Counted from the first letter of the stretch, positions 9,732 through 18,950 are shown. The stretch is DNA of 64,000 nucleotides from Sphingomonas yunnanensis (GCF_019898765.1 NZ_JAIOKB010000004.1:62001-126000), one strand, 5' to 3'. Notes: generated by a model from the letters alone, not told the origin. Made by a program: numbers and translations.

Positions 9732-11264
9732 GTGACCCGTTCCGCGATCCTCGCCGCGCTGGCGCTGTCCACCGCGCTCGCCGGCTGCAATCTGGCGCCC
9801 AAGTACGAGCGCCCCGGCGGCGCCGTCCCCGCCGCGCTGCCGCAGGGCGGGGTCTATCCCGCCGCGGCGAGCGACGCCGCCGACGTCAGCCAGATCGGCT
9901 GGCGCGACTTCTTCCTCGATCCCCGCCTGCGCGGTGTGATCGAGACCGGGCTCGCGAACAACCGCGACCTGCGCGTCGCGGCGGCCAACGTGCTCCAGGC
10001 GCGGGCGCAGTATCGCGTCCAACGCGCCGACCTGGTGCCGAGCACCACGATCTCGGGATCGGGCACGTTCACCAACAACATCTTCGGCGCCGCTGGGGCG
10101 GCGGCAGGAGCGGGCACCGGCACCGGCACCGGCACCGGCACCGGCACTGGAACGGGTACTGGAACCGGCACCGGCACCGGCACGGGTGGCAGTACCGGCG
10201 TAGGTACTGGCGGTGCTGTCGGCAGCACCTCGTCGAACGTTGAGTTCTTCTCGGTCAACGCCGGCTTCTCCGCGTTCGAGCTCGACCTGTTCGGGCGCGT
10301 GCGCAATCTCAACCGCGCCGCGCTCGAGCAGTATTTCGCCTCCGAGGAGGCCCAGCGCTCCACCCGCATCAGCCTGATCGCCGAGATCGCGACGGCATGG
10401 CTGACGCTCGCCTCCGACCAGGAGCAACTGCGGCTGAGCCGCGAGACGCTCAAGACCTTCGAGGAGACCGTGCGGCTCACCAGCGCGCAGTTCCGCATCG
10501 GCGTCGCCTCCGAGCTGGAGGCGCGGCAGGCCGAGACCAACTACCAGGCCGCGCGCAACGACATCGCGGTGCTCACCACGCGCGTGGCGCAGGATCAGAA
10601 CGCGCTCAACCTGCTGGTCGGTACCACCGTGCTCGCCGAGCAGCTGCCGACCGCGCTCGACGACACGCCGCTGACACGCGACGCATTGCCCGGGGACGTC
10701 TCGTCCGAGGTGCTGCTGCGCCGCCCCGACGTGCTCCAGGCCGAGCACCAGCTGATCGCGCAGAACGCCAATATCGGGGCGGCGCGCGCAGCCTTCTTCC
10801 CACGCATCTCGCTGACCGCGACGATCGGGACGATCTCGTCCGCGCTGTCCGGCCTCTTCGGCGGGGGCAGCTTCACCTACACCGGCTCGCCCTCGGTCGG
10901 GCTGCCGCTGTTCGATGGCGGGCGCAACGCGGGCAACCTCGACTATGCCAAGGCATCGCAGCAGGCCGCGGTCGCGACCTACGAGCGCGCGATCCAGACC
11001 TCCTTCCGCGAGGTGGCGGACGCGCTGGCGCAACGCGGCACCATCGGCGAGCAGGTATCGGCGCAAACCGCGCGGGCCGAGGCAGCCTCGATAGCGGCGC
11101 GCCTGTCCGACGCGCGCTATCGCGCGGGCGTGGACTCGTTCCTGACCTCGCTCGACGCGCAACGTACCGCTTATTCGGCGCAGCAGCAGCTGGTGAGCAC
11201 GCGGCTGAGCCGGGCGAGCAACCTGGTGGAGCTGTATCGCTCCCTGGGCGGAGGGCTGCGCTGA
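9732..11264 (+). CDS. Outer-membrane efflux channel (OprM/NodT family), lipoprotein
   Basis: 510 residues starting with GTG one base after the pump stop. The lipoprotein signal has its cysteine at residue 19 (LAGC). Two repeats of the outer membrane efflux domain follow, ending with the typical ASNLVELYRSLGGG segment. It forms the trimeric exit duct of the tripartite pump. Between the first pair of beta strands (about residues 128-160) is a run of Gly-Thr dipeptides and a Gly/Ser/Thr-rich stretch. In OprM-like folds this position is an extracellular loop, so the insertion is probably surface exposed. Confidence 0.93.
   Translation: MTRSAILAALALSTALAGCNLAPKYERPGGAVPAALPQGGVYPAAASDAADVSQIGWRDFFLDPRLRGVIETGLANNRDLRVAAANVLQARAQYRVQRADLVPSTTISGSGTFTNNIFGAAGAAAGAGTGTGTGTGTGTGTGTGTGTGTGTGGSTGVGTGGAVGSTSSNVEFFSVNAGFSAFELDLFGRVRNLNRAALEQYFASEEAQRSTRISLIAEIATAWLTLASDQEQLRLSRETLKTFEETVRLTSAQFRIGVASELEARQAETNYQAARNDIAVLTTRVAQDQNALNLLVGTTVLAEQLPTALDDTPLTRDALPGDVSSEVLLRRPDVLQAEHQLIAQNANIGAARAAFFPRISLTATIGTISSALSGLFGGGSFTYTGSPSVGLPLFDGGRNAGNLDYAKASQQAAVATYERAIQTSFREVADALAQRGTIGEQVSAQTARAEAASIAARLSDARYRAGVDSFLTSLDAQRTAYSAQQQLVSTRLSRASNLVELYRSLGGGLR
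10113..10184 (+). repeat. Gly-Thr codon repeat inside the efflux channel gene
   Basis: Twelve consecutive hexanucleotide units encode Gly-Thr. Most read GGCACC; others are synonymous variants such as GGCACT, GGAACG and GGTACT. Another stretch of degenerate Gly/Thr/Ser codons follows to about 10215. Because the unit is six bases, slippage would change loop length without breaking the frame. Confidence 0.9.
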
Positions 11265-11303
11265 CGCGCGAACCTCTGCTTGCTAAGGTCTAGATACAGC
11301 GTA

Positions 11304-11330
11304 CTCTCCTCTCAAACTAGGTGAGGAGAG
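11304..11330 (+). promoter_or_regulatory. Hairpin overlapping the ribosome-binding site of the next small gene
   Basis: CTCTCCTC (11304-11311) and GAGGAGAG (11323-11330) pair perfectly with an 11-base loop. The right arm contains the GGAGAG ribosome site of the ATG at 11335. There is no following T-run, so it does not look like an intrinsic terminator. As RNA it could hide the ribosome site; this is inference. Confidence 0.55.
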
Positions 11331-11334
11331 AGCG

Positions 11335-11589
11335 ATGCTGTCGAACGAGCGCGCCGGTGACGAGAGCATCGTCATCCTTCAGTCGCTGCTGTGCCTGATG
11401 CGCGAGAAGAACCTGCTGTCGCGCGCCGACATCGAGACGCTGTGTGAGCGCGTCGCCGTCCGCGCGGCGCAGGCCGAGCGCGACCCGATGCCGTGCTGCG
11501 CCGAGGCGACGACCGCCGCGGCGCATGAGATGGCGCGGATCGGCAGCTACATCGGCCAGCGCTACGGTGGCAAACACAAGCGGCTGTGA
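11335..11589 (+). CDS. Small conserved-looking protein of unknown function
   Basis: 84 residues, well supported by GAGGAGAG before the ATG and typical codon use. It is mostly helical, with no membrane segment or signal peptide, and has a PMPCCAE double cysteine near residues 53-54. I do not recognise a family. It stands alone between the efflux operon and a sugar ABC ATPase, and its ribosome site lies in a hairpin that may control translation. Confidence 0.7.
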   Translation: MLSNERAGDESIVILQSLLCLMREKNLLSRADIETLCERVAVRAAQAERDPMPCCAEATTAAAHEMARIGSYIGQRYGGKHKRL

Positions 11590-11627
11590 GGGGAGCGTCA
11601 AAGGTCGCGGCAGTGGTCAAGTAGCGG

Positions 11628-11645
11628 CTCCCCGCGAGCGGGGAG
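11628..11645. repeat. Short CTCCCCGC/GCGGGGAG palindromic repeat, copy 1
   Basis: A perfect 8-bp stem with a two-base loop. The same motif with small changes occurs at 27917-27936 and 42317-42333, always between genes. It is probably a dispersed extragenic palindrome. Here it follows the small gene and could also act as a weak terminator. Confidence 0.6.
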
Positions 11646-11697
11646 GATTGAAGAAGGACCCTTGTCACCACTTCGTTAACCAGCGACAGTCGCCGCC

Positions 11698-12810
11698 GTG
11701 GCCAGCGTCGACATCCAGGGGCTAGCGAAGCGCTTCGGCGCCAGCGACGTGCTCCGCCCCACCGATCTCCAGATCGCCGATGGCGAGTTCGTGGTGATCG
11801 TCGGCCCTTCGGGCTGCGGCAAGTCGACCCTGCTCCGCCTCATCGCCGGGCTGGAGGAGCCGAGCGCGGGCCGCGTGCTGATTGACGGCCGCGATGTCAC
11901 CGACGCGGCGCCAGCGGACCGCGAGCTGGCGATGGTGTTCCAGTCCTACGCGCTGTATCCACACCTCACCGTCTACGAGAACATCGCCTTCCCGCTGAAG
12001 GTGGCCCGGCTGGCCAAGGCCGAGGTGCGCCGCCGCGTCGAGGAAGTGGCCGAGGCGCTCGATCTGCTGCCGCTGCTCGCCCGCCGGCCCAAGGCGCTGT
12101 CGGGCGGGCAGCGCCAGCGAGTCTCGATCGCGCGCGCGATCGTGCGCCGCCCCAAGGTGCTGCTGCTCGACGAGCCTTTGTCCAACCTCGACACCGCACT
12201 GCGCGTGCGGATGCGCCACGAGTTCGCGCGGCTGCATCAGCAGCTCGGCAGCACGATGATCTACGTCACGCACGACCAGCTCGAGGCGATGACACTCGCC
12301 AACCGCATCGTCGTGATGAGTGCGGGCCGGGTCGAGCAGGTGGCGCCGCCGCTCGAGCTCTACGCCGCCCCCGCGACGCTCGAGGTGGCTGCCGCGATCG
12401 GCTCGCCGGGAATGAACCTGCTGGTGGTGACGATCGCCGCGGCCGACGACGACGGCGCGACGGTGCGGCTGGCGGACGGCGCCGCGCTGCGCATCGCGGT
12501 CGCGGTGCCGCCCGCCGCGGTGGGTACCGCCGCCACGCTCGGCGTGCGCCCCGAGAACCTCCATCCCGCCGACGACGGCGCCTTCACGGGCGCGGTCGAG
12601 CTGTTCGAGCGGCTCGGCCCGCTCTCCTTCGCGCACCTCGGCACGGTCGGCGATCACCCCGCGGTGGTGGCGCAGCTCCCCGGCGACCGCGCGGTGACCC
12701 TGGGCGAGCGGCTGCGCTTCGCGGTCGCGCCCGGGGCGGCGCATCTGTTCGACGGCGACGGTCGCGCCTATCCGCGCCCGGCCTCAGCCCTTGACGCTGC
12801 CGCCGAGTAG
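11698..12810 (+). CDS. Carbohydrate ABC transporter ATP-binding protein (MalK/UgpC type)
   Basis: 370 residues, GTG start with no clear ribosome site. The Walker A motif GPSGCGKST is at 36-44, the signature LSGGQRQRVSIARA and Walker B VLLLDEPLSNLD follow, and a TOBE-type regulatory domain fills the last 130 residues. This length and domain set is that of MalK/UgpC ATPases that energise CUT1 sugar importers. It is encoded opposite and convergent to the binding protein/permease genes and its 3' end overlaps the MalG-like gene by 27 bases. It is the natural partner of those permeases, but could also serve other sugar importers. Confidence 0.92.
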   Translation: MASVDIQGLAKRFGASDVLRPTDLQIADGEFVVIVGPSGCGKSTLLRLIAGLEEPSAGRVLIDGRDVTDAAPADRELAMVFQSYALYPHLTVYENIAFPLKVARLAKAEVRRRVEEVAEALDLLPLLARRPKALSGGQRQRVSIARAIVRRPKVLLLDEPLSNLDTALRVRMRHEFARLHQQLGSTMIYVTHDQLEAMTLANRIVVMSAGRVEQVAPPLELYAAPATLEVAAAIGSPGMNLLVVTIAAADDDGATVRLADGAALRIAVAVPPAAVGTAATLGVRPENLHPADDGAFTGAVELFERLGPLSFAHLGTVGDHPAVVAQLPGDRAVTLGERLRFAVAPGAAHLFDGDGRAYPRPASALDAAAE

Positions 12811-13635
12811 GCCGCTGATGTAGTAGCGTTGGAGCGGCACGAAGAGGATCAGCACCGGCAGTGTCGTCACCACCGCCGCCGCCATCATCAGCTCGCCGTC
12901 GGCGGCATGTTCGCGCGAGATCGCGGCGACCGCCACCGGCAAGGTGTACAGGTGCTGGTCCGCCAGCACGATCAGCGGCCAGAGAAAGTCGTTCCAGCTG
13001 CCCAGGAACATGAACAGCGCCAGGGTCACCGTGATCGGCGCGAGCAGCGGCAGCACGATCTGCGCGAAGATGCGCCGCTCGCTGGCGCCGTCGAGTCGCG
13101 CCGCGTCGAGCATCTCGTCGGGGATCGACAGCGCCGCCTGGCGGACGAACAGGATCGCGAAGATGCCCGCGAGCGAGGGCAGGATCACCCCCGCGTAGCT
13201 GTTCACCAGCCCGAGCTCCTTGAAGATCAGGAACAAGGGCAGCATCGCAACCTGCCCCGGCACCACCAGCGCGCCGACGAGCAGCTGGAGCAGCCGCTCG
13301 CGCCCGCGGAAGCGCAATTTGGCGAAGGCGTATCCCGCCGGCACGGTCAGCAGCAGCCCGAGCAGCGTCGAGAGCCCGGCCACCGCGAGGCTGTTCCACA
13401 AGGCGGGGACGATGCGATAATCGAACCAGGCACCGTCGATCAGCCGCCGCGCGAGCAGCTCGTGGTAATTCTCCCACGACCAGCGCGAGGGCCACAGCCG
13501 CGGCGGGAAGCGGCTCGACTCGCCGCGCGGCATGAACGAGACGAGCACCATCCACAACAGCGGCGCGGCGGTGAGCAGCGTCGCCGCCGCCACGGCGGCG
13601 TTGGTGGCGATCGCGCGCCAGCGGCGGCGGGTCAC
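12784..13635 (-). CDS. Carbohydrate ABC transporter permease (MalG type)
   Basis: 283 residues with about six membrane helices. The EAA-like loop (DEMLDAARLDGASERRIFAQIVLPLLAP, split by helix ends) near residue 185 is the contact with the ATPase. The start is the GTG at 13635, whose last bases overlap the TGA of the upstream permease (GTGA), so the two are translationally coupled. It forms a heterodimeric inner-membrane channel with the MalF-like protein. Confidence 0.92.
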   Translation of the reverse strand: MTRRRWRAIATNAAVAAATLLTAAPLLWMVLVSFMPRGESSRFPPRLWPSRWSWENYHELLARRLIDGAWFDYRIVPALWNSLAVAGLSTLLGLLLTVPAGYAFAKLRFRGRERLLQLLVGALVVPGQVAMLPLFLIFKELGLVNSYAGVILPSLAGIFAILFVRQAALSIPDEMLDAARLDGASERRIFAQIVLPLLAPITVTLALFMFLGSWNDFLWPLIVLADQHLYTLPVAVAAISREHAADGELMMAAAVVTTLPVLILFVPLQRYYISGLLGGSVKG

Positions 13636-14513
13636 AGCCACTCGTAGCGCCGCCCGATCCGCGCCTGCACGAGGGTGAGCGCGAGAATCATGAGGAAGAG
13701 GATGAACGCCACCGCCGAGGCCTGGCCGAGGTTCCACCATTTGAACCCCTCGTCGAACATGAAGTACAGCACCGTCGTCGTGCTCTGCGCCGGCCCGCCC
13801 AGCGTCATCACATAGGGTTCGGCGAAGATCTGGAGAAAGCCAGCGACGCTCATCACCGCGGCGAGCAGCAGCGTCGGCCCGATCGCGGGCAAGGTGACGT
13901 GGCGGAAACGAGTCCAGCGCGACGCGCCGTCGAGCCGCGCCGCCTCCATCAGGTCGTGCGGCACCGCTGACAGTGCCGCGGTGAAGACGATCATGTTGTA
14001 GCCGAAGATCTTCCAGGTGACGAACAGCAGGATGGCAGGGATCGAGGCGTGCGGGTCGCCCAGCCAGTCGACCGGTGGCACGCCGACCCAGCCGAGCGCG
14101 TGGTTGAGCAGCCCGAAGCGTGTGTTGAGCAGGAAGCGCCATACCACCGCGGTCGCCACCACGCTGGTGACATAGGGCGCGAACAGCAGCACGCGCCACA
14201 GCGGCTTCCAGCGGACGCTGGCGTCGTGGAGCAGCAGCGCCGCCGCGAGCGAGGTGCCGACCGCCATCGGCACGCCGAGCAGCGCGAACAGCGCGGTGTT
14301 GCCGAGCGCGCGCCAGAACAGCGGCGTCGTGAGCAGGTCGGTGAAGTTGCCGAGCCCGACGAAGCGCAGCGCGCCCCAGTCGGCGAGCGCGTAGATCGAG
14401 TAATCGGTGACGCTCAGCGCCAGCGCGAGCACAGTCGGCAGCGCGAAGACGAACAGGATGATCGCGAGCACCGGCAGCACGAAGCCCCAGGCGGTGCGCT
14501 CCTGCCGCGTCAT
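13632..14513 (-). CDS. Carbohydrate ABC transporter permease (MalF/UgpA type)
   Basis: 293 residues with six predicted membrane helices and the ATPase-coupling loop LMEAARLDGASRWTRFRHVTLP. It lacks the extra periplasmic domain of E. coli MalF, as is usual in CUT1 permeases. The ATG at 14513 overlaps the stop of the binding-protein gene (ATGA). It pairs with the MalG-like permease downstream. Confidence 0.92.
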   Translation of the reverse strand: MTRQERTAWGFVLPVLAIILFVFALPTVLALALSVTDYSIYALADWGALRFVGLGNFTDLLTTPLFWRALGNTALFALLGVPMAVGTSLAAALLLHDASVRWKPLWRVLLFAPYVTSVVATAVVWRFLLNTRFGLLNHALGWVGVPPVDWLGDPHASIPAILLFVTWKIFGYNMIVFTAALSAVPHDLMEAARLDGASRWTRFRHVTLPAIGPTLLLAAVMSVAGFLQIFAEPYVMTLGGPAQSTTTVLYFMFDEGFKWWNLGQASAVAFILFLMILALTLVQARIGRRYEWL

Positions 14514-15784
14514 GCCAGCCGCGCCGTTTCGACCAGCGCGCGGCGCTTGGCGAGCAGCCGGTCGACACGGTCGTCCATCGCCACCAGCGCGGCGTCGATC
14601 CCGAGCTGGCCGCGGACCACGCGCTCGGCGATCAGCTGCACCTCGATCCGGATCCGTTCCCACTCGACGATCATCGGCTCGCGCGTGGGATCGCGCATCT
14701 GCTCGGCGAAGGCGCGTAGCGCGGGCTGGCGCAGCTGCGGCGTCTCCCAGGCGGCGGCGTTCGCGGGCAGCGTGCCGATCAGCCGCTGATAGGTCAGCTC
14801 GCTCGCCGACGAGGTGAGATGGCGGACCAGCGCCCAGGCCGCGGCGGGCCTGCGCGAGCGCGCCGAGACGCACAGGCTCGCGGCGATCCCCGATACCCGC
14901 CCCGGGCCATGCGGTCCGGGCATACGCGCGGTGCTCCACAGCGCCGGCGGGATCTCGGCGGCGCGGCGATGCAGGTCGAGCGTCAGCGTCGGACCATAGG
15001 GATAGACCGCGAAATAGCCCTGCGCGAAGGCGGCGACCGGGTCCTGCACCTCGGTCGACAGCGCCGGCGGGGCGAGTCCCTCGCGAAACAGCGAGACGTA
15101 GAAGGCCAGCGCCTCGCGGAAGCGCGGGTCGCGGAAGTTGCCGCGGGTGTCGCGCTCGCGCAGCGGACCCGCGCCGGTCTGGCCGGCGAAGGTGAAGAGC
15201 GTGTCCCACCAGTTGAGCAGCATGAGGAAGGCGAAATTGTCGGGCGCGCGCCCCTTGAGCCGCTGCCCCATGCGGCGCCACGAATCCCAGTCCTCGGGCG
15301 GCGCGGCATAGCCGGCGCGATCGAGCAGGTCGCGGCGATAATATTGCACCTGCGGGGCGACCGACCAGGGCACCGCATAGGGCTGACCGTCAGCCCCGAC
15401 GACGGCGGCGACGCCGGGGAAGAGGCCGCCGAGCAGCGTCGCGTCGGTCACCGGCGCGAGCGCGCCGATCATGGCGAACTCGCCGACCCAGCCATCGGGC
15501 AGCATCAGCACGTCTGGAAGCGAGTCGCCGGCTTGGGCGGTGAGCAGTTTCTCGTGCGCCGCGGTCCAGGGCAGGGATTGTACCTCGACGCGTAGACCGG
15601 TCGCACGCGTGAAGGCGGGCATGAGCATGGGGGAATAGTCGCCCTCGTAGCTCATCGCCCAGAGGTTGACCGTATCGGACGAGTGTCGGGCTACGCAGCC
15701 ACCCGTCGCGGTCAGCGAGAGCGCCGCGACTATCGAGCGCCGGGACCAGGCCGCGGCACCCGCGAGCTTCCCCCCGTCTGTCAC
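14510..15784 (-). CDS. Sugar-binding protein of the ABC transporter, lipoprotein
   Basis: 424 residues. The N-terminus has a twin-arginine pair (SRRSIVAAL) and a lipobox-like TGGC, so it may be a Tat-exported lipoprotein. The rest fits solute-binding protein family 1 (MalE/UgpB): NLWAMSYEGDY start strand, LPDVLMLPDGWVGEF, and YAVPWSVAPQVQYYRRDLLD. It captures a carbohydrate in the periplasm for the two permeases encoded downstream. The GTG at 15784 is the only plausible start but lacks a strong ribosome site. The ligand is unknown; the divergent TonB-dependent receptor may supply it. Confidence 0.88.
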   Translation of the reverse strand: MTDGGKLAGAAAWSRRSIVAALSLTATGGCVARHSSDTVNLWAMSYEGDYSPMLMPAFTRATGLRVEVQSLPWTAAHEKLLTAQAGDSLPDVLMLPDGWVGEFAMIGALAPVTDATLLGGLFPGVAAVVGADGQPYAVPWSVAPQVQYYRRDLLDRAGYAAPPEDWDSWRRMGQRLKGRAPDNFAFLMLLNWWDTLFTFAGQTGAGPLRERDTRGNFRDPRFREALAFYVSLFREGLAPPALSTEVQDPVAAFAQGYFAVYPYGPTLTLDLHRRAAEIPPALWSTARMPGPHGPGRVSGIAASLCVSARSRRPAAAWALVRHLTSSASELTYQRLIGTLPANAAAWETPQLRQPALRAFAEQMRDPTREPMIVEWERIRIEVQLIAERVVRGQLGIDAALVAMDDRVDRLLAKRRALVETARLA

Positions 15785-15822
15785 GCCGCGTCAACGTCTT
15801 GCCCGAAAGTAGGTTGCGCCAG

Positions 15823-15834
15823 ATTGTTAACAAT
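15823..15834. promoter_or_regulatory. 12-bp palindrome between binding protein and receptor genes
   Basis: ATTGTTAACAAT is a perfect palindrome in the 136-bp divergent gap, 39 bases from the binding-protein start and 87 from the receptor start. It could be an operator shared by both. Its centre is TA rather than the CG usual for LacI operators, so a different regulator family is possible. No regulator gene is adjacent. Confidence 0.5.
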
Positions 15835-15920
15835 TAGAAACTTTTGGGACCGCGGAGAGTTGAGGCGGGAAAGAAGAAGCCGGCGTGCAGGGGCCGGCAC
15901 GGCCTGAAGGGGGATTAAGG

Positions 15921-18881
15921 ATGCCGTCTCACCTATCGCCGCGAGCCATGTTGCTCGCGGGCGCACTCGCCTGTGTCGCTGCCGCGCCGGCCTGGGGGCA
16001 GGCCGCGGCACCCGCCGACGCCGCGCCCGATACGTCGGGGACGGGATCGAGCGAGGACATCGTCGTCACCGGATCGCGCATCGCTCGCCCCGACTATGAG
16101 GCGCCCAACCCGATCGTCTCGTTCGACAGCCAGCGTATCCAGCAGTCGGGCAACACCAACGTCACCACCTTCCTCCAGCGCGTCCCCGCGCTGACGACCT
16201 CGCTCGACAATGCCGACAGCGCAGGGCCGAACCGGCCCGACAACCAGCTGTACGGTGCGGCGGGGCTCAACCTGCTCAGCCTGCGCGGGCTCGGCTCGGC
16301 GCGCACGCTGGTGCTGGTCAACGGGCGGCGTCACGTCTCGGGGCAGATCGACACCGCCGCGGTCGATATCAACTCGCTGCCGACCGACCTGATCGAGCGG
16401 GTCGACGTGCTCACCGGTGGCGCATCGGCGGTGTATGGTGCGGACGGCGTGTCGGGCGTGGTCAACTTCATCCTCAAGCGCGACTTCGACGGCGTCGCGG
16501 GCCGCACCCAGTTCGGCATCTCGGAGCAAGGCGACGCGGGCAACCGCTTCGCCTCCCTGATGGCGGGCAAGAATTTCGCGGACGGGCGCGGCAACGTCAC
16601 CGCTTACTACGAGTATAACGCCGACGATCCGCTCCAGAACGACGACCGCTCCTTCCTGCGTCGCCAGAACCGGCTCTACACCGTCTCCAACCCCGCTTAT
16701 GGAGGGCTTGGCTCGGGGACCTACCAGCAGGTGCTGGCGGGCGACCTGCGCTACCCCGGCGGATCGCCAGCGGGCGTGATCGACGTCGGCGGCACGCTCT
16801 ACAACGGCGACGGCTCGCGCTACGACCCCGGCACCGATGCGGGCGGCGGCTTCGTCAGCGGCGGCAGCGCCACCTCGGTCGCGGGCTACGTCGGCGACCT
16901 GCTGCCCAAGACCGAGCGCCACGCGGTCAACCTGCTGACCCACTATGATGTCTCGGACGCTTTCCAGCTCAGCCTGGAGGGCAAGTTCGTTCAATCGACC
17001 GCCACCACCTTCGGCGGGTTCACCGGCAATTACACCGGCGACTTCACGCTGGATAACCCCTTCCTGCCGCTCAACCTGCGTGATGTCGCACTCGCCAACG
17101 CGCAGCGCGTGATCTCGTCCAACCGCAACAACACCGATTTCCCGCGTTTGGGCGAGAGCGACCGCCGCCGCACCTGGCGCGGCGTGATCGCGGCGACCGG
17201 CGCGGTGAGCGACCATGCGCGCTACGACGTCTCCTATACCTACGGCCAGACCGACGTGCGAATCACCAAGCTCAACGATCGTTGGGAGGACCGCTACTAC
17301 GCCGCGCTCGACGTGGTGACCGATCCCTCGACCGGCCGCCCTACCTGTCGCTCCAACCTCAACCCCGCCGCGGTGCAGGTGCCGACGGTCAGCTTCACGC
17401 CGGGGCCGAACAGCGGCTGCCTCCCGATCAACACCTTCGGCGTCAACGTCACCGATCCCGCGGCGCTCGCCTGGGCGACCAACAACAATGTCAGCAGCGC
17501 GCGCGTCACCCAGTCGGTCGCGAGCGCGGCGCTGACCGGCGATCTCGGCGCGCTGTTCGCGCTGCCCGGCGGACCGATAAAATTCGCGCTGGGCGGCGAA
17601 TATCGCCGCGAGACCAGCCGCTTCGATCCCAACAGCTTCCTCACCGGGGAGCAATGGTACCAATATGACGAGGGCAACAAGTTCGACCCGACCTTCGTGA
17701 TCTCGCCCTCGCGCGGCGCCTTCGACGTGTGGGAGGTGTTCGGCGAGGTCGACGTGCCGCTGCTGCGCGACCAGCCCTTCTTCGAGACGCTATCCGTCGG
17801 CGCGGCGGGGCGCTATTCCGACTATTCCACGATCGGCAGCACCAAGGCCTATCAGTTCAACGGCGTCTGGGCGCCCGTGCGCGACATCAGCTTCCGCGGC
17901 AGCTACAGCCAGGCGGTGCGCGCGCCGAACATCGGCGAGCTGTTCGCGCCCGTCGGGCCGACCAATAACTTCTTCTCTGACCCCTGTTACGTCGAGAACC
18001 GCAACGCGGGCACCTCGACCCGCGCCGCCAATTGCGTGGCGTTGGTGAGCGGGCTTGGTGCCGACCCCGCGAGTTTCACCGCGGCGAACAACCCTGACGC
18101 GGCGTCGCTGATCAACGGTTCGCGCAGCGGCAACCCGGGTCTCAAGGAGGAGACCGCGCGTACCTGGACCGCGGGCACGGTGCTACGCCCGCGCTTCTTG
18201 CCAGGGCTGACGATCTCGGCCGACTGGTACGACATCCGCCTGAACGACGCGATCAGCATCGCCGACGCCAACACGATCGCCAATCTCTGCGTCGACCAGC
18301 CGACGCTCGACAACGTCTATTGCGCCGCAATACGGCGCCGCCAGGGCACGGGCTACATCAACGGCTATACGGTGCAGCCGCAGAACGTGGCGCGCTTCGC
18401 CACCGCGGGGCTCGATCTCAACGTCAGCTACGTGCTGCGCACCGCCTCGGCGGGGACGTTCGATATCCGCTTCGTCGGCGGCTATCTCAACAAGCTCGAG
18501 CAGATCGCGACGCCGGGCGCGCAGGTCGAGGACCAGGTCGATCAGTTCAACCGCCCCAAGTACAATTTCGTCTTCTCGCCGACCTGGTCGCTGGGCGCGG
18601 TTACGCTGAGCTATAACCTGCGCTGGTTCGACGCGACCCGTCGCTTCGCCAAGCTGACCACCGACAATAACCCCGACTATGCGCCCGCCTCGCTGCTGCG
18701 CTACAAGGAGCTGTGGCAGCACGACGTGCAGGTGCAGCTCGCGCCGGACGAGGGCGTCGGCTTCTACGTCGGCGTCAACAACCTGGCGAACCAGCGGCCG
18801 TCAGTCGACTCGGTCGATCAGCCGATCTCGTCGCTCGGCCGCTACTTCTACGCCGGTGCGAAGGTGCGGTTCGGGGCGTAG
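15921..18881 (+). CDS. Large TonB-dependent receptor, probable oligosaccharide uptake
   Basis: 986 residues from the ATG at 15921, which follows GGGGGA at about seven bases. The signal peptide ends around AWGQA. A DIVVTGSRI TonB box, the plug motif LRGLGSARTLVLVNGRR and VDVLTGGASAVYGADGVSGVVNFI follow, and then the barrel. This receptor type is abundant in sphingomonads and Caulobacter, often for plant-derived carbohydrates. Divergence from a sugar ABC binding protein, with a shared palindrome, suggests it delivers the same sugar across the outer membrane. The substrate cannot be read from sequence. Confidence 0.9.
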   Translation: MPSHLSPRAMLLAGALACVAAAPAWGQAAAPADAAPDTSGTGSSEDIVVTGSRIARPDYEAPNPIVSFDSQRIQQSGNTNVTTFLQRVPALTTSLDNADSAGPNRPDNQLYGAAGLNLLSLRGLGSARTLVLVNGRRHVSGQIDTAAVDINSLPTDLIERVDVLTGGASAVYGADGVSGVVNFILKRDFDGVAGRTQFGISEQGDAGNRFASLMAGKNFADGRGNVTAYYEYNADDPLQNDDRSFLRRQNRLYTVSNPAYGGLGSGTYQQVLAGDLRYPGGSPAGVIDVGGTLYNGDGSRYDPGTDAGGGFVSGGSATSVAGYVGDLLPKTERHAVNLLTHYDVSDAFQLSLEGKFVQSTATTFGGFTGNYTGDFTLDNPFLPLNLRDVALANAQRVISSNRNNTDFPRLGESDRRRTWRGVIAATGAVSDHARYDVSYTYGQTDVRITKLNDRWEDRYYAALDVVTDPSTGRPTCRSNLNPAAVQVPTVSFTPGPNSGCLPINTFGVNVTDPAALAWATNNNVSSARVTQSVASAALTGDLGALFALPGGPIKFALGGEYRRETSRFDPNSFLTGEQWYQYDEGNKFDPTFVISPSRGAFDVWEVFGEVDVPLLRDQPFFETLSVGAAGRYSDYSTIGSTKAYQFNGVWAPVRDISFRGSYSQAVRAPNIGELFAPVGPTNNFFSDPCYVENRNAGTSTRAANCVALVSGLGADPASFTAANNPDAASLINGSRSGNPGLKEETARTWTAGTVLRPRFLPGLTISADWYDIRLNDAISIADANTIANLCVDQPTLDNVYCAAIRRRQGTGYINGYTVQPQNVARFATAGLDLNVSYVLRTASAGTFDIRFVGGYLNKLEQIATPGAQVEDQVDQFNRPKYNFVFSPTWSLGAVTLSYNLRWFDATRRFAKLTTDNNPDYAPASLLRYKELWQHDVQVQLAPDEGVGFYVGVNNLANQRPSVDSVDQPISSLGRYFYAGAKVRFGA

Positions 18882-18950
18882 GTTTTCGTGTCCGGCGAAG
18901 GTCGGGCCCAGTTGGGAGAGGCCTCCGGCCACACGAACGACGTCCCACCT

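Noticed and set aside
5243..9802. A 1519-codon open frame on the minus strand opposite the efflux genes
   Set aside because: It lies exactly antisense to the adaptor and RND pump genes, is dominated by Arg/His/Asp/Ala in a mirror pattern of the high-GC sense codons and contains no recognisable domain.
10113..10215. Possible CRISPR-like or tandem non-coding repeat
   Set aside because: The repeat is a six-base codon repeat in frame within a clear coding sequence; there are no spacers.
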